Positions 16,021 to 26,731 of a DNA stretch of 43,271 bases are shown one piece after another. Positions within the stretch are counted from its first letter, which is position 1; each line of letters begins with the position of its first letter. The notes below the pieces were generated by a model that saw only the letters and a list, made by a program, of their open reading frames with translations, was not told the origin of the DNA and did not search any database. The position numbers and the translations under genes were made by a program. This stretch comes from Candidatus Woesearchaeota archaeon (GTDB lineage Archaea > Nanobdellota > Nanobdellia > SCGC-AAA011-G17 > GW2011-AR20): the NCBI GenBank assembly GCA_018303005.1, contig JAGVYY010000046.1:1-43271 (forward strand), written 5' to 3'.

Positions 16021-16620
16021 ATGTCAAGTATTGCTAATTCACAGATGGGTAATGCAGCTAAAGCATTAATAGATGTAGGAACTATTGTTTTATCACTATC
16101 AACAAACATTGTATATGCCCAAGAGACAGACCCTTTTCTTTTTGTTAAGGATAGTCCTAATTACCAGCTCCTGATGAAAGTAGCGCAGGATGTTATTGGT
16201 CATGGAGAGAAAGATTCTTACAAATCTCATCCTACAGATAAATCTGCAGATGAAGAGAATCGGATTGAAGTAAGGACTTTTAAAGAAATTCTAAGAACAC
16301 CTGAAGATTCTCTATCTGTAAGAGTAAACGATATTGACAGTAATGGGAAATTAAGTGTGGGAGATAAAATAGTAGTAGACACACCCATGCCTTATAGTAT
16401 TTATAGTATTACACCTTCTTCAATTGATGCCGTTACTTATACTATTAAAAGCAACGGAGTTAAGGCTAGCCTAACAGATGCTGACTTATTGGTTCTTTCT
16501 ATATTTGGCAATGATGATAAAATTAGCAAGGATGAAATATATCGCAGAGTTAATAATGTATCTTTGAGGAATAGGATAAACCAACTTGACAGATTAAGAC
16601 ATATTTATGTTAGGAAATAA
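16021..16620 (+). CDS. Secreted protein with an EF-hand/dockerin-like loop
   Basis: 199 residues. The N-terminus carries a hydrophobic stretch ALIDVGTIVLSLSTNIVYAQ ending in AQE, which looks like a Sec signal peptide with a cleavage site after VYAQ or nearby. The mature part contains VNDIDSNGKLSVGDKIVVDT, a DxDxNGxxSxxD calcium-binding loop, followed by a second possible loop FGNDDKISKDEI. Calcium may stabilise this exported protein. It follows the GHKL gene by 150 bases on the same strand; an extracellular protein is an odd partner for an ATPase, so I regard it as independent. Function unknown. Confidence 0.6.
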   Translation: MSSIANSQMGNAAKALIDVGTIVLSLSTNIVYAQETDPFLFVKDSPNYQLLMKVAQDVIGHGEKDSYKSHPTDKSADEENRIEVRTFKEILRTPEDSLSVRVNDIDSNGKLSVGDKIVVDTPMPYSIYSITPSSIDAVTYTIKSNGVKASLTDADLLVLSIFGNDDKISKDEIYRRVNNVSLRNRINQLDRLRHIYVRK

Positions 16621-16942
16621 CAACTAAAATTCTTGCTTTAATTTTATTAATTCTAAATACATAAATTAAGATGATCTTGAGTAATAACTTTAATTAAAGG
16701 AGGCCTAAAATTAGATTAACCAAGTTTTTCCTGAATTGAAGATAACTAATATTTAACCAAAATCAGCTTATTTTTAAAGATTTCAGAGAGACCTTATTTT
16801 CTTTATAAATCTTTCTATATGATTTTTCAAAATTGAGCTCTATAAGGCTTGTATGTGCAAAATTTGGCACTTTTACAGGGGAAAAGTATATAAATAAAAG
16901 CATCCTAAGTTTACTAGATTTTTAATATATTTTTAAAATAAA
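16621..16942 (+). promoter_or_regulatory. 322-base gap with gyrase-operon promoter and possible operator
   Basis: AAAGTATATAAATAAAAG (about 16883-16900) is a TATA-type box some 45 bases before the ATG at 16943. Just upstream, GTGCAAAATTTGGCAC (16855-16870) is an interrupted inverted repeat (GTGCAAA/TTTGGCAC) that could be an operator; pattern only. I see no gene in the rest. Confidence 0.4.
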
Positions 16943-19013
<2,071 letters not shown>

Positions 19014-19016
19014 AAA

Positions 19017-19550
19017 ATGGTAAAATCAAAACAATCTAGTTGTAAAGATCTTTTAGGAGCATTAATTAGTAACCAATCAATCAGTAATCATTATCCTGAA
19101 ATTAAAAAAATTTATTTGAGGGTTGATATTTGCCAAGATGTTAAAGATTTTTATATAGGATCAAATCCATGGATTCCTTCCATATCAGGTTTTATACCAG
19201 AGAATCTTATTCAGCAGCCGAATTCAGAAGCAATTTTAAAAGGAATATTCGGACATGAACTTTCACATATTGTTCTAGGAATGAGTTTTAAAATACTCCC
19301 CTTATATTTAATTGATAAATTTTTATTTATGAAATATCCTGAATTATATGATAGATTTGATGGATGTTTTAACGCTTTAAAAACTATTGAAAATTTAACA
19401 GATGAAGAAACTATAAGAAGAGGATTAGGTGATGAATTATATCAGGCTAAGGTATACCTTGAATGTTTACAACATAGATTTGATGGTTTATATATGCCTG
19501 CCGGTTATTGGAGTTATGAATTATTACCATTGATAAAACAAACAAGTTAA
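19017..19550 (+). CDS. HExxH metalloprotease-like protein inside the gyrase operon
   Basis: 177 residues lying 3 bases after gyrB and 1 base before gyrA. GIFGHELSHIVLGMSFK contains HELSH, the zinc-binding HExxH motif of zincins, preceded and followed by hydrophobic residues as in gluzincins; a candidate third ligand is Glu in GLGDELYQAKVYLE. No signal peptide; hydrophobic segments around ILPLYLIDKFLF may be buried rather than membrane-spanning. Possible roles include SprT/Wss1-like clearance of protein-DNA adducts, which would suit its place between two gyrase subunits, but that is inference from position. Confidence 0.65.
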   Translation: MVKSKQSSCKDLLGALISNQSISNHYPEIKKIYLRVDICQDVKDFYIGSNPWIPSISGFIPENLIQQPNSEAILKGIFGHELSHIVLGMSFKILPLYLIDKFLFMKYPELYDRFDGCFNALKTIENLTDEETIRRGLGDELYQAKVYLECLQHRFDGLYMPAGYWSYELLPLIKQTS

Positions 19551-19551
19551 A

Positions 19552-21966
19552 ATGCCAGAAACAATACAGGTAAAGCTGATTGAACAGGAAATGAAAGAGT
19601 CTTACATAGACTATGCCATGTCTGTTATAACCGCAAGAGCATTACCTGATGTTAATGATGGCTTAAAACCTGTACATAGAAGAATTTTATATGCAATGTA
19701 TAAATCAAAAATGTTTCATGACAGACCATTTAGGAAATGCGCATTTGTCGTTGGAAGAGTTTTAGGTTCTTATCATCCTCATTCTGATGTGGCTGTTTAT
19801 GATTCTTTAGTTAGAATGGCCCAGCCTTTTTCTTTAAGATATCCACTAATCCAAAGTCAAGGTAATTTTGGCTCGACAGGCAATGATGATCCACCAGCTA
19901 GTATGAGATATACAGAATGTAAGCTGAACAAAGCAGCAGAGGAAATGTTAGAGGACATAGAGAAGAATACTGTAAAATTTGTTCCTAATTATGACAATAC
20001 AACACAAGAGCCAATTGTTTTACCTGCTAAATTACCGAATTTATTGATTAATGGAACAGCTGGAATTGCAGTTGGTATGGCAACCAATATCCCGCCGCAT
20101 AATATACAAGAAGTATGTGATGCTACAATTGCTACAATAAATAACCCAGATATTTCTGTTGAAGAATTAATGCATTATATCAAGGGCCCTGATTTTCCAT
20201 CAGGAGCTATGATTTTAGGAAAACTTGGTATACTAGAAGCTTATAAAAAAGGAAGGGGAAAAATAATAATCCAAGCTAAAACAGAAATAGACAAAAAAAA
20301 CAGGATAATAATCAATGAATTACCATATCAGGTTTCTCCAACAAATTTAATAGAGGGCATTGCAGATTTAGTCAGGGATAAGAAAGTTGAAGGTATTTCT
20401 GATATTAGAGACGAATCAGATAGAAAAGGAATGAGAATTGTTGTTGAAACAAAAAACAACGCGAATCCTGAAGTAGTGCTAAACCAATTGTATAAACATA
20501 CACAACTAAAAGAGACGTATGGAATAATAATGCTTGCTCTTGTTGCAGGACAGCCTAAGGTTCTTTCTTTAACAGAAATTATAAAATATTATATTGCGCA
20601 TAGGAGAAGAATTGTAAGAAGAAGAACGCAGTTTGAACTGAAAGAAGCAGAGGCAAGAGCGCATATCCTAGAAGGTTTGAAGATTGCACTAACCAACATT
20701 GATTCAGTTATAAAATTAATCAAGGAATCTAGAGACCAGGAAACTGCTAAAATAGGATTAATTGAGAATTATAAATTATCTGTTGAACAAGCCCAGGCTA
20801 TTCTTGATATGAGATTAAGAAGATTAACTTCTTTGGAACAAAACAGGATACAGGAAGAATATGATTCTTTAGTAAAATTGATTGCAGAGCTAAAATCTAT
20901 ACTTGCATCAGAGCAAAAAATTCTTGATATGATAAAGAGAGAATTAACTGAATTAAAAGAAAAATACAAAGATGAAAGAAAAACTATTGTTCTTGAAAAA
21001 GAGGATGAGAATATTGAAACTGAGGATTTGATCCAGAAAGAAGATGTTATCATAACTGCTACAAGAGCAGGATATATTAAAAGAACTTCTTTAAGCTTGT
21101 ATAAGCAGCAGAGAAGAGGGGGAACAGGAATAATCGCTACTGAAACTAAAGATGATGACATTGTAGAGCATTTATTCACAACTTCAAATCATAGCTATCT
21201 GTTGTTTTTCACTGATAAGGGAAGGATATACTGGTTAAAGGCTTTTAAGATTCCTGAAGGCTCAAGATATGCCAAAGGAAAAGGTATTGTAAATTTAATC
21301 TCTTTACAGGATGATGAGAGAATAAATTCCATATTGCCTCTGCCATTGTTCTCAGATTCTTTGAATTTGTTGTTTATAACCAAAAAAGGCATGCTGAAAA
21401 AAACTTCATTGAGTAGATTTTCTAAGCCAAGAAAGAAAGGAATAATTGCCATTAAATTAAAAGATAAAGATGAATTGGTAAATGTTAAATTAATCCCTTC
21501 TGGAATAAACATTATAATTGCGAGCAAAAAAGGAAATGCTGTTAAATTTAAAGAATCAGATGCAAGAGTAATGGGAAGAAATTCCTCTGGTGTCAGGGGT
21601 ATTAGATTAAGGGAGAAAGATGAAGTTATTGGTTTAGAAATTGCTAAGGCAGATGCCACATTACTGACTATAACAGAAAAAGGATTTGGCAAGAGAACCC
21701 AGATGGAAGAATACAGATTGATCAGAAGGGGCGGAAAAGGAGTTACAAATATAAAAATCACTGAAAAGAATGGTCCTGTTGTTGGAATAAAGACTGTGAT
21801 GGACAATGATGAATTAATGTGCATAACCAGGAAAGGAGTTATCATAAGATTCAAAGCAACTGATGTTTCTGTTATTGGAAGACATACACAAGGTGTTAGA
21901 ATAATGAAGCTAAGAGAAGATGATTCTGTTGTGGCTGTTGCAAGGGTTATTCAGAATAATGGATAA
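19552..21966 (+). CDS. gyrA: DNA gyrase subunit A
   Basis: 804 residues. The breakage-reunion domain contains LPDVNDGLKPVHRRILYAMY, the winged-helix segment GSYHPHSDVAVYDSLVRMAQ, QGNFGSTGNDDPPASMRYTE with the catalytic tyrosine at residue 120, and GTAGIAVGMATNIPPHN. The C-terminal half (about 500-804) is a six-bladed beta-pinwheel with repeats such as IKRTSLSLYKQQRRGGTG, KKTSLSRF, and GFGKRTQMEEYRLIRRGGKG. The GyrA box, needed for DNA wrapping, is QRRGGTG here, with Thr at the usual Lys/Arg position; a second RRGGKG occurs in a later blade. Pairs with GyrB. Confidence 0.97.
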   Translation: MPETIQVKLIEQEMKESYIDYAMSVITARALPDVNDGLKPVHRRILYAMYKSKMFHDRPFRKCAFVVGRVLGSYHPHSDVAVYDSLVRMAQPFSLRYPLIQSQGNFGSTGNDDPPASMRYTECKLNKAAEEMLEDIEKNTVKFVPNYDNTTQEPIVLPAKLPNLLINGTAGIAVGMATNIPPHNIQEVCDATIATINNPDISVEELMHYIKGPDFPSGAMILGKLGILEAYKKGRGKIIIQAKTEIDKKNRIIINELPYQVSPTNLIEGIADLVRDKKVEGISDIRDESDRKGMRIVVETKNNANPEVVLNQLYKHTQLKETYGIIMLALVAGQPKVLSLTEIIKYYIAHRRRIVRRRTQFELKEAEARAHILEGLKIALTNIDSVIKLIKESRDQETAKIGLIENYKLSVEQAQAILDMRLRRLTSLEQNRIQEEYDSLVKLIAELKSILASEQKILDMIKRELTELKEKYKDERKTIVLEKEDENIETEDLIQKEDVIITATRAGYIKRTSLSLYKQQRRGGTGIIATETKDDDIVEHLFTTSNHSYLLFFTDKGRIYWLKAFKIPEGSRYAKGKGIVNLISLQDDERINSILPLPLFSDSLNLLFITKKGMLKKTSLSRFSKPRKKGIIAIKLKDKDELVNVKLIPSGINIIIASKKGNAVKFKESDARVMGRNSSGVRGIRLREKDEVIGLEIAKADATLLTITEKGFGKRTQMEEYRLIRRGGKGVTNIKITEKNGPVVGIKTVMDNDELMCITRKGVIIRFKATDVSVIGRHTQGVRIMKLREDDSVVAVARVIQNNG

Positions 21967-22075
21967 AAATAATTAAGGTAATCAAATTTCACCGGTAACT
22001 GTGTATCCCAGAAATAGAGATTTTCAGTCTTTAACAGAATTTTTTGACGAACAGGATAATTAGCCTAATCAATGG

Positions 22076-22630
22076 ATGTCTTATGTAGGTCCTGCAGGAA
22101 TTGGACAATACTCACTAAAAAAAGGGTCAGCTGGAATTCTTGCAAGACTTGACATTTATTTTAGACAAGCATCTCCTAGAGAAATGAGAGTGGATTTCGA
22201 GAATTTTGGTGAGCAGGTTGTTGGACCTGCAGTAAAAGACATACATGAAGAAGAAAAAGAAAAATATAAAGACAATGAAATATTTATGATTTTTGGAAGA
22301 GATCATTATTTTATTGGTCCTCCAAGAATAATAAAATCACTGTTTTTAACAAGAGTTTTTCCTGGTGAAGTACCAACAGATATATCTAGTTTAGTAAAGG
22401 AAGTAGATGAACATGCAGAAACAGGAGAGAGAGTTATATTTCAACACTATCAATTCTTGCATGCAACTGAAGGTAAAATTCGATATTTATCATTTAGAAA
22501 AATTGAAGATTATAATCCATCTAAATTAAGCTTATATGGCCTTATAAAAATAGCGGATAGGAAAATGACCTATTATCCAAATTCTAATCCAAATAAACCT
22601 ATAGATTTTACATCCGCATTATACAAATGA
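22076..22630 (+). CDS. Hypothetical protein
   Basis: 184 residues, soluble, no family recognised. It starts MSYVGPAGIGQYSLKKGSAG and has IFMIFGRDHYFIGPPRIIKS and YQFLHATEGKIRYLSFRKIE. No cysteine pairs, no membrane span. It follows gyrA by 109 bases and has no obvious promoter of its own, so it could be in the gyrase message. The stretch between contains a short open frame (VYPRNRDFQSLTEFFDEQDN) that may be a gene fragment. Confidence 0.5.
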   Translation: MSYVGPAGIGQYSLKKGSAGILARLDIYFRQASPREMRVDFENFGEQVVGPAVKDIHEEEKEKYKDNEIFMIFGRDHYFIGPPRIIKSLFLTRVFPGEVPTDISSLVKEVDEHAETGERVIFQHYQFLHATEGKIRYLSFRKIEDYNPSKLSLYGLIKIADRKMTYYPNSNPNKPIDFTSALYK

Positions 22631-22672
22631 GGATGGATATTCTTGCTATATTAATAAAAGATATATATTAAC

Positions 22673-23209
22673 TTAATTCGGTTGGTTATTCCTTTTTATC
22701 TTATTAAATATATTCCAAAATTCATTTATAACGTCAGCACCAATTCTGAATTTATTTTCTATCATTTCTTTAATTATATTCCTAAGCTCTGTTTCGTTAA
22801 TAAAATCTTTTTTATAAGCCTCGATCAATACCTTTAATGAACCAATTGGTTTTATACCATATAATTTAGCTATTTTTCTTCCTAAAGCTTCATCCATTAT
22901 GATATTTTTATTTTTTTCTTGTAATGCCAGAGCTATAGCATCTGATTCTTCGATATCAATTTGATAATATACCTTTTTTAATTCTTTAGAAAAATTATTA
23001 TATTTTTTATTCAGATGTAAAATTATTATATTTTTATTATCAATGAATTTCTTTAATATTTTTGCATCCGGTGCATTTATTTTTAATCCATCTTCTACTA
23101 TTTCTTTATAAATTACTTCTGTAATATAGATCTTACCATAAATTTCTATTATAAGGCTTAATTTATTTATTTTTGCGAATATTATCAAAGAGGAAGAATC
23201 AGCTATCAT
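22673..23209 (-). CDS. PIN-domain ribonuclease toxin (DUF3368-like)
   Basis: 178 residues. MIADSSSLIIFAKINKLSLI starts with the first PIN aspartate (D4) in the DSSSLI context of DUF3368 proteins; IDIEESDAIALALQEK supplies the middle acidic residues and IMDEALGRKIAKLYGIKPIG the last Asp and the family's conserved GxxxxGxxG-type turn. PIN toxins cleave RNA using magnesium. The start overlaps the antitoxin stop by 4 bases (ATGA), the classic arrangement of a toxin-antitoxin pair. Confidence 0.85.
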   Translation of the reverse strand: MIADSSSLIIFAKINKLSLIIEIYGKIYITEVIYKEIVEDGLKINAPDAKILKKFIDNKNIIILHLNKKYNNFSKELKKVYYQIDIEESDAIALALQEKNKNIIMDEALGRKIAKLYGIKPIGSLKVLIEAYKKDFINETELRNIIKEMIENKFRIGADVINEFWNIFNKIKRNNQPN

Positions 23210-23505
23210 AGTAAGTCTTCTGTATCTTCCCTTAATTCATCTATTGTATAATGAAAATTAATATTTCTTTTTTGTAAAATATCTAAAAATGATGTTAAAG
23301 GTATACCTGCAATTTTTGATGCTTTTGATGCAGTTGCCTCATTATTTTGAAATTTTTTTAGGGCTAGTTCTAATTTCTTATCTTTTATTCCCTTATCTAT
23401 AACATCTCTAAGTATTTCTGATTTTTTTCTTCCCTCTAATTTAGATATATCTTCTATTTCAATTAATTCTTCTTTTCCAATCCTAACAGATATTGTTTTT
23501 TCCAT
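23206..23505 (-). CDS. UPF0175/ribbon-helix-helix-type antitoxin
   Basis: 99 residues. The N-terminus KTISVRIGKEELIEIEDISK has the strand-helix look of ribbon-helix-helix or UPF0175 antitoxins; the later ATASKASKIAGIPLTSFLDI is the helix-turn-helix of UPF0175. It would neutralise the PIN protein encoded next and repress their shared promoter. A CATATGTTTGCATATGTGG-like palindromic stretch over the start (about 23502-23522) could be the operator. Confidence 0.8.
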   Translation of the reverse strand: MEKTISVRIGKEELIEIEDISKLEGRKKSEILRDVIDKGIKDKKLELALKKFQNNEATASKASKIAGIPLTSFLDILQKRNINFHYTIDELREDTEDLL

Positions 23506-23586
23506 ATGTTTGCATATGTGGTAATTTGTATTTAAATCTTTCTATTATCAGTAAATAAATAAATATGAGTTTAATTTATAATTAAT

Positions 23587-23907
23587 ATGCCAAGATTCAA
23601 AGAGAGAGAAAAATTAAAGAAACACGTTCTAGAAAGAATAAAAGTTCTATTTAGGGAAGCCAAACTACAGTTTAAAGAAAAGCCAGAATTAGCTGACAGG
23701 TATGTTTTTTTGGCAAGAAAATCAGCAATGAAGATTAACCTGAAATTGCCAAGAGAGATTAAAAGAAGATTCTGCAAACATTGCTATAAATATATTGTTC
23801 CTGGTGTTAATTGCAGAGTTCGTATAAACAAAAATAGAGTGATATATTATTGTTTTAATTGTAAGGGTTATATGAGATTTATGCTGAAAATGAAGAAGAT
23901 AAAATAA
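23587..23907 (+). CDS. rnp4: RNase P protein component 4 (Rpp21/Rpr2)
   Basis: 106 residues. N-terminal basic helices (ERIKVLFREAKLQFKEKPEL, ARKSAMKINLKLPREIKRRF) are followed by a zinc ribbon with CKHCYKYIVPGVNCRVRINK and CFNCKGY, giving the CxxC...C...CxxC set of Rpp21. It binds the specificity domain of RNase P RNA and helps remove tRNA 5' leaders. Length and motif order are those of archaeal members. Confidence 0.92.
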   Translation: MPRFKEREKLKKHVLERIKVLFREAKLQFKEKPELADRYVFLARKSAMKINLKLPREIKRRFCKHCYKYIVPGVNCRVRINKNRVIYYCFNCKGYMRFMLKMKKIK

Positions 23908-24036
23908 TTATAAAAATGATGATATTAACAAATATGTCATTTTATTACTTACTCAAAAACAATTATTTTCTGAAATGAAGCAAAGTTTTATATATGTGGC
24001 TGCCTTCTATTCTGTATAAAAATAAGGATTGTTTTC

Positions 24037-24582
24037 TTGATTTTTATAGTTATGTTCATTGTCAGCTGTTCTAAAAATGAACAGATTGGAAAAGATGATA
24101 TAATTGCTAATGACCAAGAGCAGCTGAATCAGAACCAACTAGACCAGTATCAACCTGATGACAATGCTAAGATAACTGATAATATTGATAATAGAGCATT
24201 GATACGTGAACTTCACATAAGTAACCTCAAGGCAGTCTATGGACTTGATTATCAGGTCCTTCAGAAGAGTTACAATAAAGAATTCTATTTTCTTGACACT
24301 AAAGAAACAGTTGATATAATACAGGAACTGAAAAAAGAAAAAAACAATGAAAATATTGGTAGAAATATTGAAGATCTTTATAATCTACAAGATATTAAGC
24401 TGTTTGATTACAATGAAATGCTTGGTCTAGGATTTGTTCATGATTATGAAAACACCTTTGAAATAAAACCAGGCGATTATCTTGCGATCATACCTCCGAT
24501 ACAAGGTCTTAACCTAGAGGGTTATATGGTTTTGTATAGGAAAGTAGATGGCAGATTCCTGGCAGTTGCCGGCACTAAATAA
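24037..24582 (+). CDS. Lipoprotein of unknown function
   Basis: About 181 residues from a TTG start. The first residues (MIFIVMFIVSCSKNEQ) form a short hydrophobic signal with a lipobox ending at Cys, so the protein should be lipid-anchored outside the membrane. The open frame extends a few codons upstream (IRIVFL before the TTG) with no ATG or GTG, so the start is uncertain. After an Asp/Asn/Gln-rich linker comes a globular part with NLKAVYGLDYQVLQKSYNKE and ENTFEIKPGDYLAIIPPIQG. No family recognised. Confidence 0.6.
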   Translation: MIFIVMFIVSCSKNEQIGKDDIIANDQEQLNQNQLDQYQPDDNAKITDNIDNRALIRELHISNLKAVYGLDYQVLQKSYNKEFYFLDTKETVDIIQELKKEKNNENIGRNIEDLYNLQDIKLFDYNEMLGLGFVHDYENTFEIKPGDYLAIIPPIQGLNLEGYMVLYRKVDGRFLAVAGTK

Positions 24583-24737
24583 ATTTTAAATTTTGTCTCA
24601 ACATTTTTAATTTCAACGCCTTTTCCAAGCAAGAATATTTTTACAGAATGCTTTTTACCAAGTGCTTCATTTCCAAATCTGAAACAATTCCAGCAAGTTT
24701 CTCCATCATTTGTGTTTAAAATTAGACCTATTTTTAT
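24583..24737 (-). pseudogene. DsrE-family gene remnant
   Basis: Minus strand reads IKIGLILNTNDGETCWNCFR then FGNEALGKKHSVKIFLLGKG and VEIKNVETKFKIYL. This is the start of a DsrE/DsrF-like sulphur-relay domain (KIGIIIxTxDPExxWNxxRFGxxAL and VKIFLLGxGVE). There is no ATG or GTG at its beginning (an in-frame TAG precedes it), and the conserved second half with the active cysteine is missing; reading on enters the antisense of the lipoprotein gene. It follows DUF302, a frequent neighbour of DsrE proteins. Confidence 0.65.
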
Positions 24738-24743
24738 GTAAAA

Positions 24744-25133
24744 CTATCTCGCATTATCTACTATCTCAATAACATCTTTTTCAACTTCCTCAGCTTCTTT
24801 CTTATTTACTTCTGGAAAAAACTGAGAGATCATTGTCGGCTTCATTCCTACAATTTTCACTTTTCCGTTTTCTTCCAGAACATTAATTTTACATGGCATA
24901 CAGAGAGAAATGAGCCGGTTTTTGTTCAAAAATTGGTTTGCATACCTGCCCGAGCAAATCTCAATAATCTTTAACGGCTTCTGGTTAAAGCCTTTTGCTG
25001 CTAATCTTTCTTTTATATCATAAATTTGAAACAAAGACCAGCCTTTTTGTTCTACTGCTTTTAAGACTGAAACAACTGCCTCATCAAAACTATTTTCTGT
25101 TTCAACAATATATGCGAAATCTTCAGTTTGCAT
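24744..25133 (-). CDS. DUF302 domain protein
   Basis: 129 residues with the DUF302 pattern: ENSFDEAVVSVLKAVEQKGW near the start, then LKIIEICSGRYANQFLNKNR, LISLCMPCKINVLEENGKVK and VGMKPTMISQFF. The CMPC pair is the family's conserved position and could bind metal or act in redox chemistry. DUF302 proteins are often beside DsrE, rhodanese and SHOCT genes, and here a DsrE remnant follows directly and a SHOCT membrane protein precedes, so a role in sulphur or envelope redox handling is plausible but unproven. Confidence 0.85.
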   Translation of the reverse strand: MQTEDFAYIVETENSFDEAVVSVLKAVEQKGWSLFQIYDIKERLAAKGFNQKPLKIIEICSGRYANQFLNKNRLISLCMPCKINVLEENGKVKIVGMKPTMISQFFPEVNKKEAEEVEKDVIEIVDNAR

Positions 25134-25141
25134 ATTCTACC

Positions 25142-25402
25142 TTATTTCAATTCCTTCCTCATTTCTTCATATTGCTTCTTTGTTATTTCTCCAGAAGCAT
25201 ATCTTCTCTTTATAATTGTTAACGAATCCGACTCATTTTTATTAGATTGGCTTGTGTTGATTAAGGTAACTATGAGCCAAATGATAAGCCCCCAGAAAAG
25301 CAACATAAAAATAAATCCAAAGCCCATGCCAAAACTACCGAACAGGAAAAGCAGTACAGCAGCAACTAATATCCAAATCCACACATTTTTGTTTTCTTCC
25401 AT
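25142..25402 (-). CDS. SHOCT-domain membrane protein
   Basis: 86 residues. Two closely spaced membrane spans (WIWILVAAVLLFLFGSFGMG, FIFMLLFWGLIIWLIVTLIN) and a C-terminal SHOCT module LTIIKRRYASGEITKKQYEE. SHOCT is a short C-terminal oligomerisation-type motif of unclear function. It ends 8 bases before DUF302 and begins two bases after the stop of another small SHOCT ORF, so the three form one message. Confidence 0.8.
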   Translation of the reverse strand: MEENKNVWIWILVAAVLLFLFGSFGMGFGFIFMLLFWGLIIWLIVTLINTSQSNKNESDSLTIIKRRYASGEITKKQYEEMRKELK

Positions 25403-25404
25403 AT

Positions 25405-25539
25405 TTACTTCCCTATCTCTTTTTTCATATCCTCAAACTGTTTTTTTGTTATTTTCCCTTGAGCAAACCTCTTCTTTAAAATGGTAAGGGGTGTTTCGGA
25501 AATAGTCTTTTTTATTCCAAACTTATAGACAAGCCACAC
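25405..25539 (-). CDS. Small second SHOCT protein (not in ORF track)
   Basis: From a GTG at 25539 the minus strand encodes 44 residues: a short WLVYKFGIKKTISE lead followed by LTILKKRFAQGKITKKQFED and MKKEIGK. This SHOCT module is a paralogue of the one in the next gene. An in-frame TAG upstream bounds it. The GTG start is the only plausible one. It may be a real small protein or the tail of a former membrane protein like its neighbour. Confidence 0.55.
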   Translation of the reverse strand: MWLVYKFGIKKTISETPLTILKKRFAQGKITKKQFEDMKKEIGK

Positions 25540-25725
25540 TGTTAAATGCTTTATAATACTTTTCTATTTCTTTTGTATCTTGAGATTTATACTAATCTGT
25601 TAGATAAGAATAGATTACATTTTTCATTTTCTTATTGTTACTTAAGAATTTATAAAACTTTTGTTTTAACTCTGCAATATCTGACTGAATATTGATAATA
25701 AATAAAAGAATAAGCAAACAAATGT

Positions 25726-26130
25726 CTATGCTTTTAATCTTTCATATAATCTAGGCCATTCTCTTCTTGTAAAATATTTTTCCTTCCTCAATAAATGGCC
25801 AAAGCCTTTTCTTAATAGCTCTTTTGTGACAATGCCATTTTTATGGGGGTGTTTATATAACTTAGGCAAAGGACTATTAAATCCATGTGAATAATGAACT
25901 AATTCATGGGCTATTGTAGTATCAATAATAAATTCCGGTACTAGCTCGTGCTTAAACAAGCTGTTAATAGCAATATACGAATCAGAGCCTCTTCTTGCTA
26001 TATGGCCGAATTTGTTTTTCCATTTTCCTTTAAATTTAATATCGACATTATTTAACCTTGGAGTTTCTGGAAATAGTAATTCCCAGATATTATCCATTCT
26101 TTTCCTTAACCATTGGTCATTACGTGTCAT
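25726..26130 (-). CDS. SprT-like zinc metalloprotease-fold protein
   Basis: 134 residues. IIDTTIAHELVHYSHGFNSP holds HELVH, the zinc-binding HExxH, with a following KHPHKNG that may supply the third ligand, as in SprT-like proteins. The N-terminal half (NVDIKFKGKWKNKFGHIARR) matches the beta-sheet with a conserved GxxxxxxxxI segment before the catalytic helix. SprT/Spartan relatives digest proteins crosslinked to DNA. No zinc ribbon at the C-terminus. It is cytosolic. A second HExxH protein is in the gyrase operon of this window. Confidence 0.7.
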   Translation of the reverse strand: MTRNDQWLRKRMDNIWELLFPETPRLNNVDIKFKGKWKNKFGHIARRGSDSYIAINSLFKHELVPEFIIDTTIAHELVHYSHGFNSPLPKLYKHPHKNGIVTKELLRKGFGHLLRKEKYFTRREWPRLYERLKA

Positions 26131-26197
26131 TCTAACAAATTCTTATCTGGTTTAAATTTCCAGAAGGCTTTAAATATTTTACAGTTCTTACATTTAA

Positions 26198-26731
26198 ATG
26201 AATCTTTCTGATAACAATATGGATAAACTAATAGAACTTGAGGATTATATCAGGAGCACGAATCAAGTCTATAATTTTAGAGATTATCTTGAAGATCAGA
26301 ATGTAATGATTGTACATGAAACTCCATTAAGGCATAGCATTCCCGGATTAAGGAATGTATTATATAATGTATTGAAAGACATAAATATTACAGATTTTTT
26401 TAAAAAATTTATATATGATAGTCTTGTTGAGGGATATTCAACATCCAAAAACATTAATGATCTTTTGGATGTATTTATGAGATCTAATAATTTAATCTTT
26501 GATAGAGATATGTCATATAAACTGGAAAAAGAATATATAATAAAATTCTCAAAACCTCTTGTTTTTAAGTATTGCTTTGATGAAGAGGTTTATCTTGACC
26601 AAGATGAGAATGAACTTGCAATCAGGACCATCAATTGGATAAAGGAGTATAATCAATATCATCATGGATTCCGGTTAGATGAACAACTAATGTCAATTGA
26701 GAAAAAAATTAGGCATTTTGCCTATTACTAA
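26198..26731 (+). CDS. Hypothetical helical protein
   Basis: 177 residues, rich in Asp, Asn and aromatic residues; predicted mainly helical (LRNVLYNVLKDINITDFFKK; NINDLLDVFMRSNNLIFDRD). No motif recognised. It converges on rpoN and overlaps its 3' end by 4 bases, which argues that both frames are real and tightly packed. The start AATGAATC... follows a TTTAAATATTTTAC promoter-like stretch. Confidence 0.55.
   Translation: MNLSDNNMDKLIELEDYIRSTNQVYNFRDYLEDQNVMIVHETPLRHSIPGLRNVLYNVLKDINITDFFKKFIYDSLVEGYSTSKNINDLLDVFMRSNNLIFDRDMSYKLEKEYIIKFSKPLVFKYCFDEEVYLDQDENELAIRTINWIKEYNQYHHGFRLDEQLMSIEKKIRHFAYY

Noticed and set aside
20769-21854. Two long antisense ORFs (136 and 219 residues) inside gyrA
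   Set aside because: The plus strand is a clear gyrA with conserved motifs throughout; the antisense products are Ser/Leu/Ile-rich shadows of AT-rich codons.
21984-22055. Short open frame SPVTVYPRNRDFQSLTEFFD between gyrA and the next gene
   Set aside because: Only about 25 codons with no clear start or relative; could be a fragment but cannot be supported as a gene.
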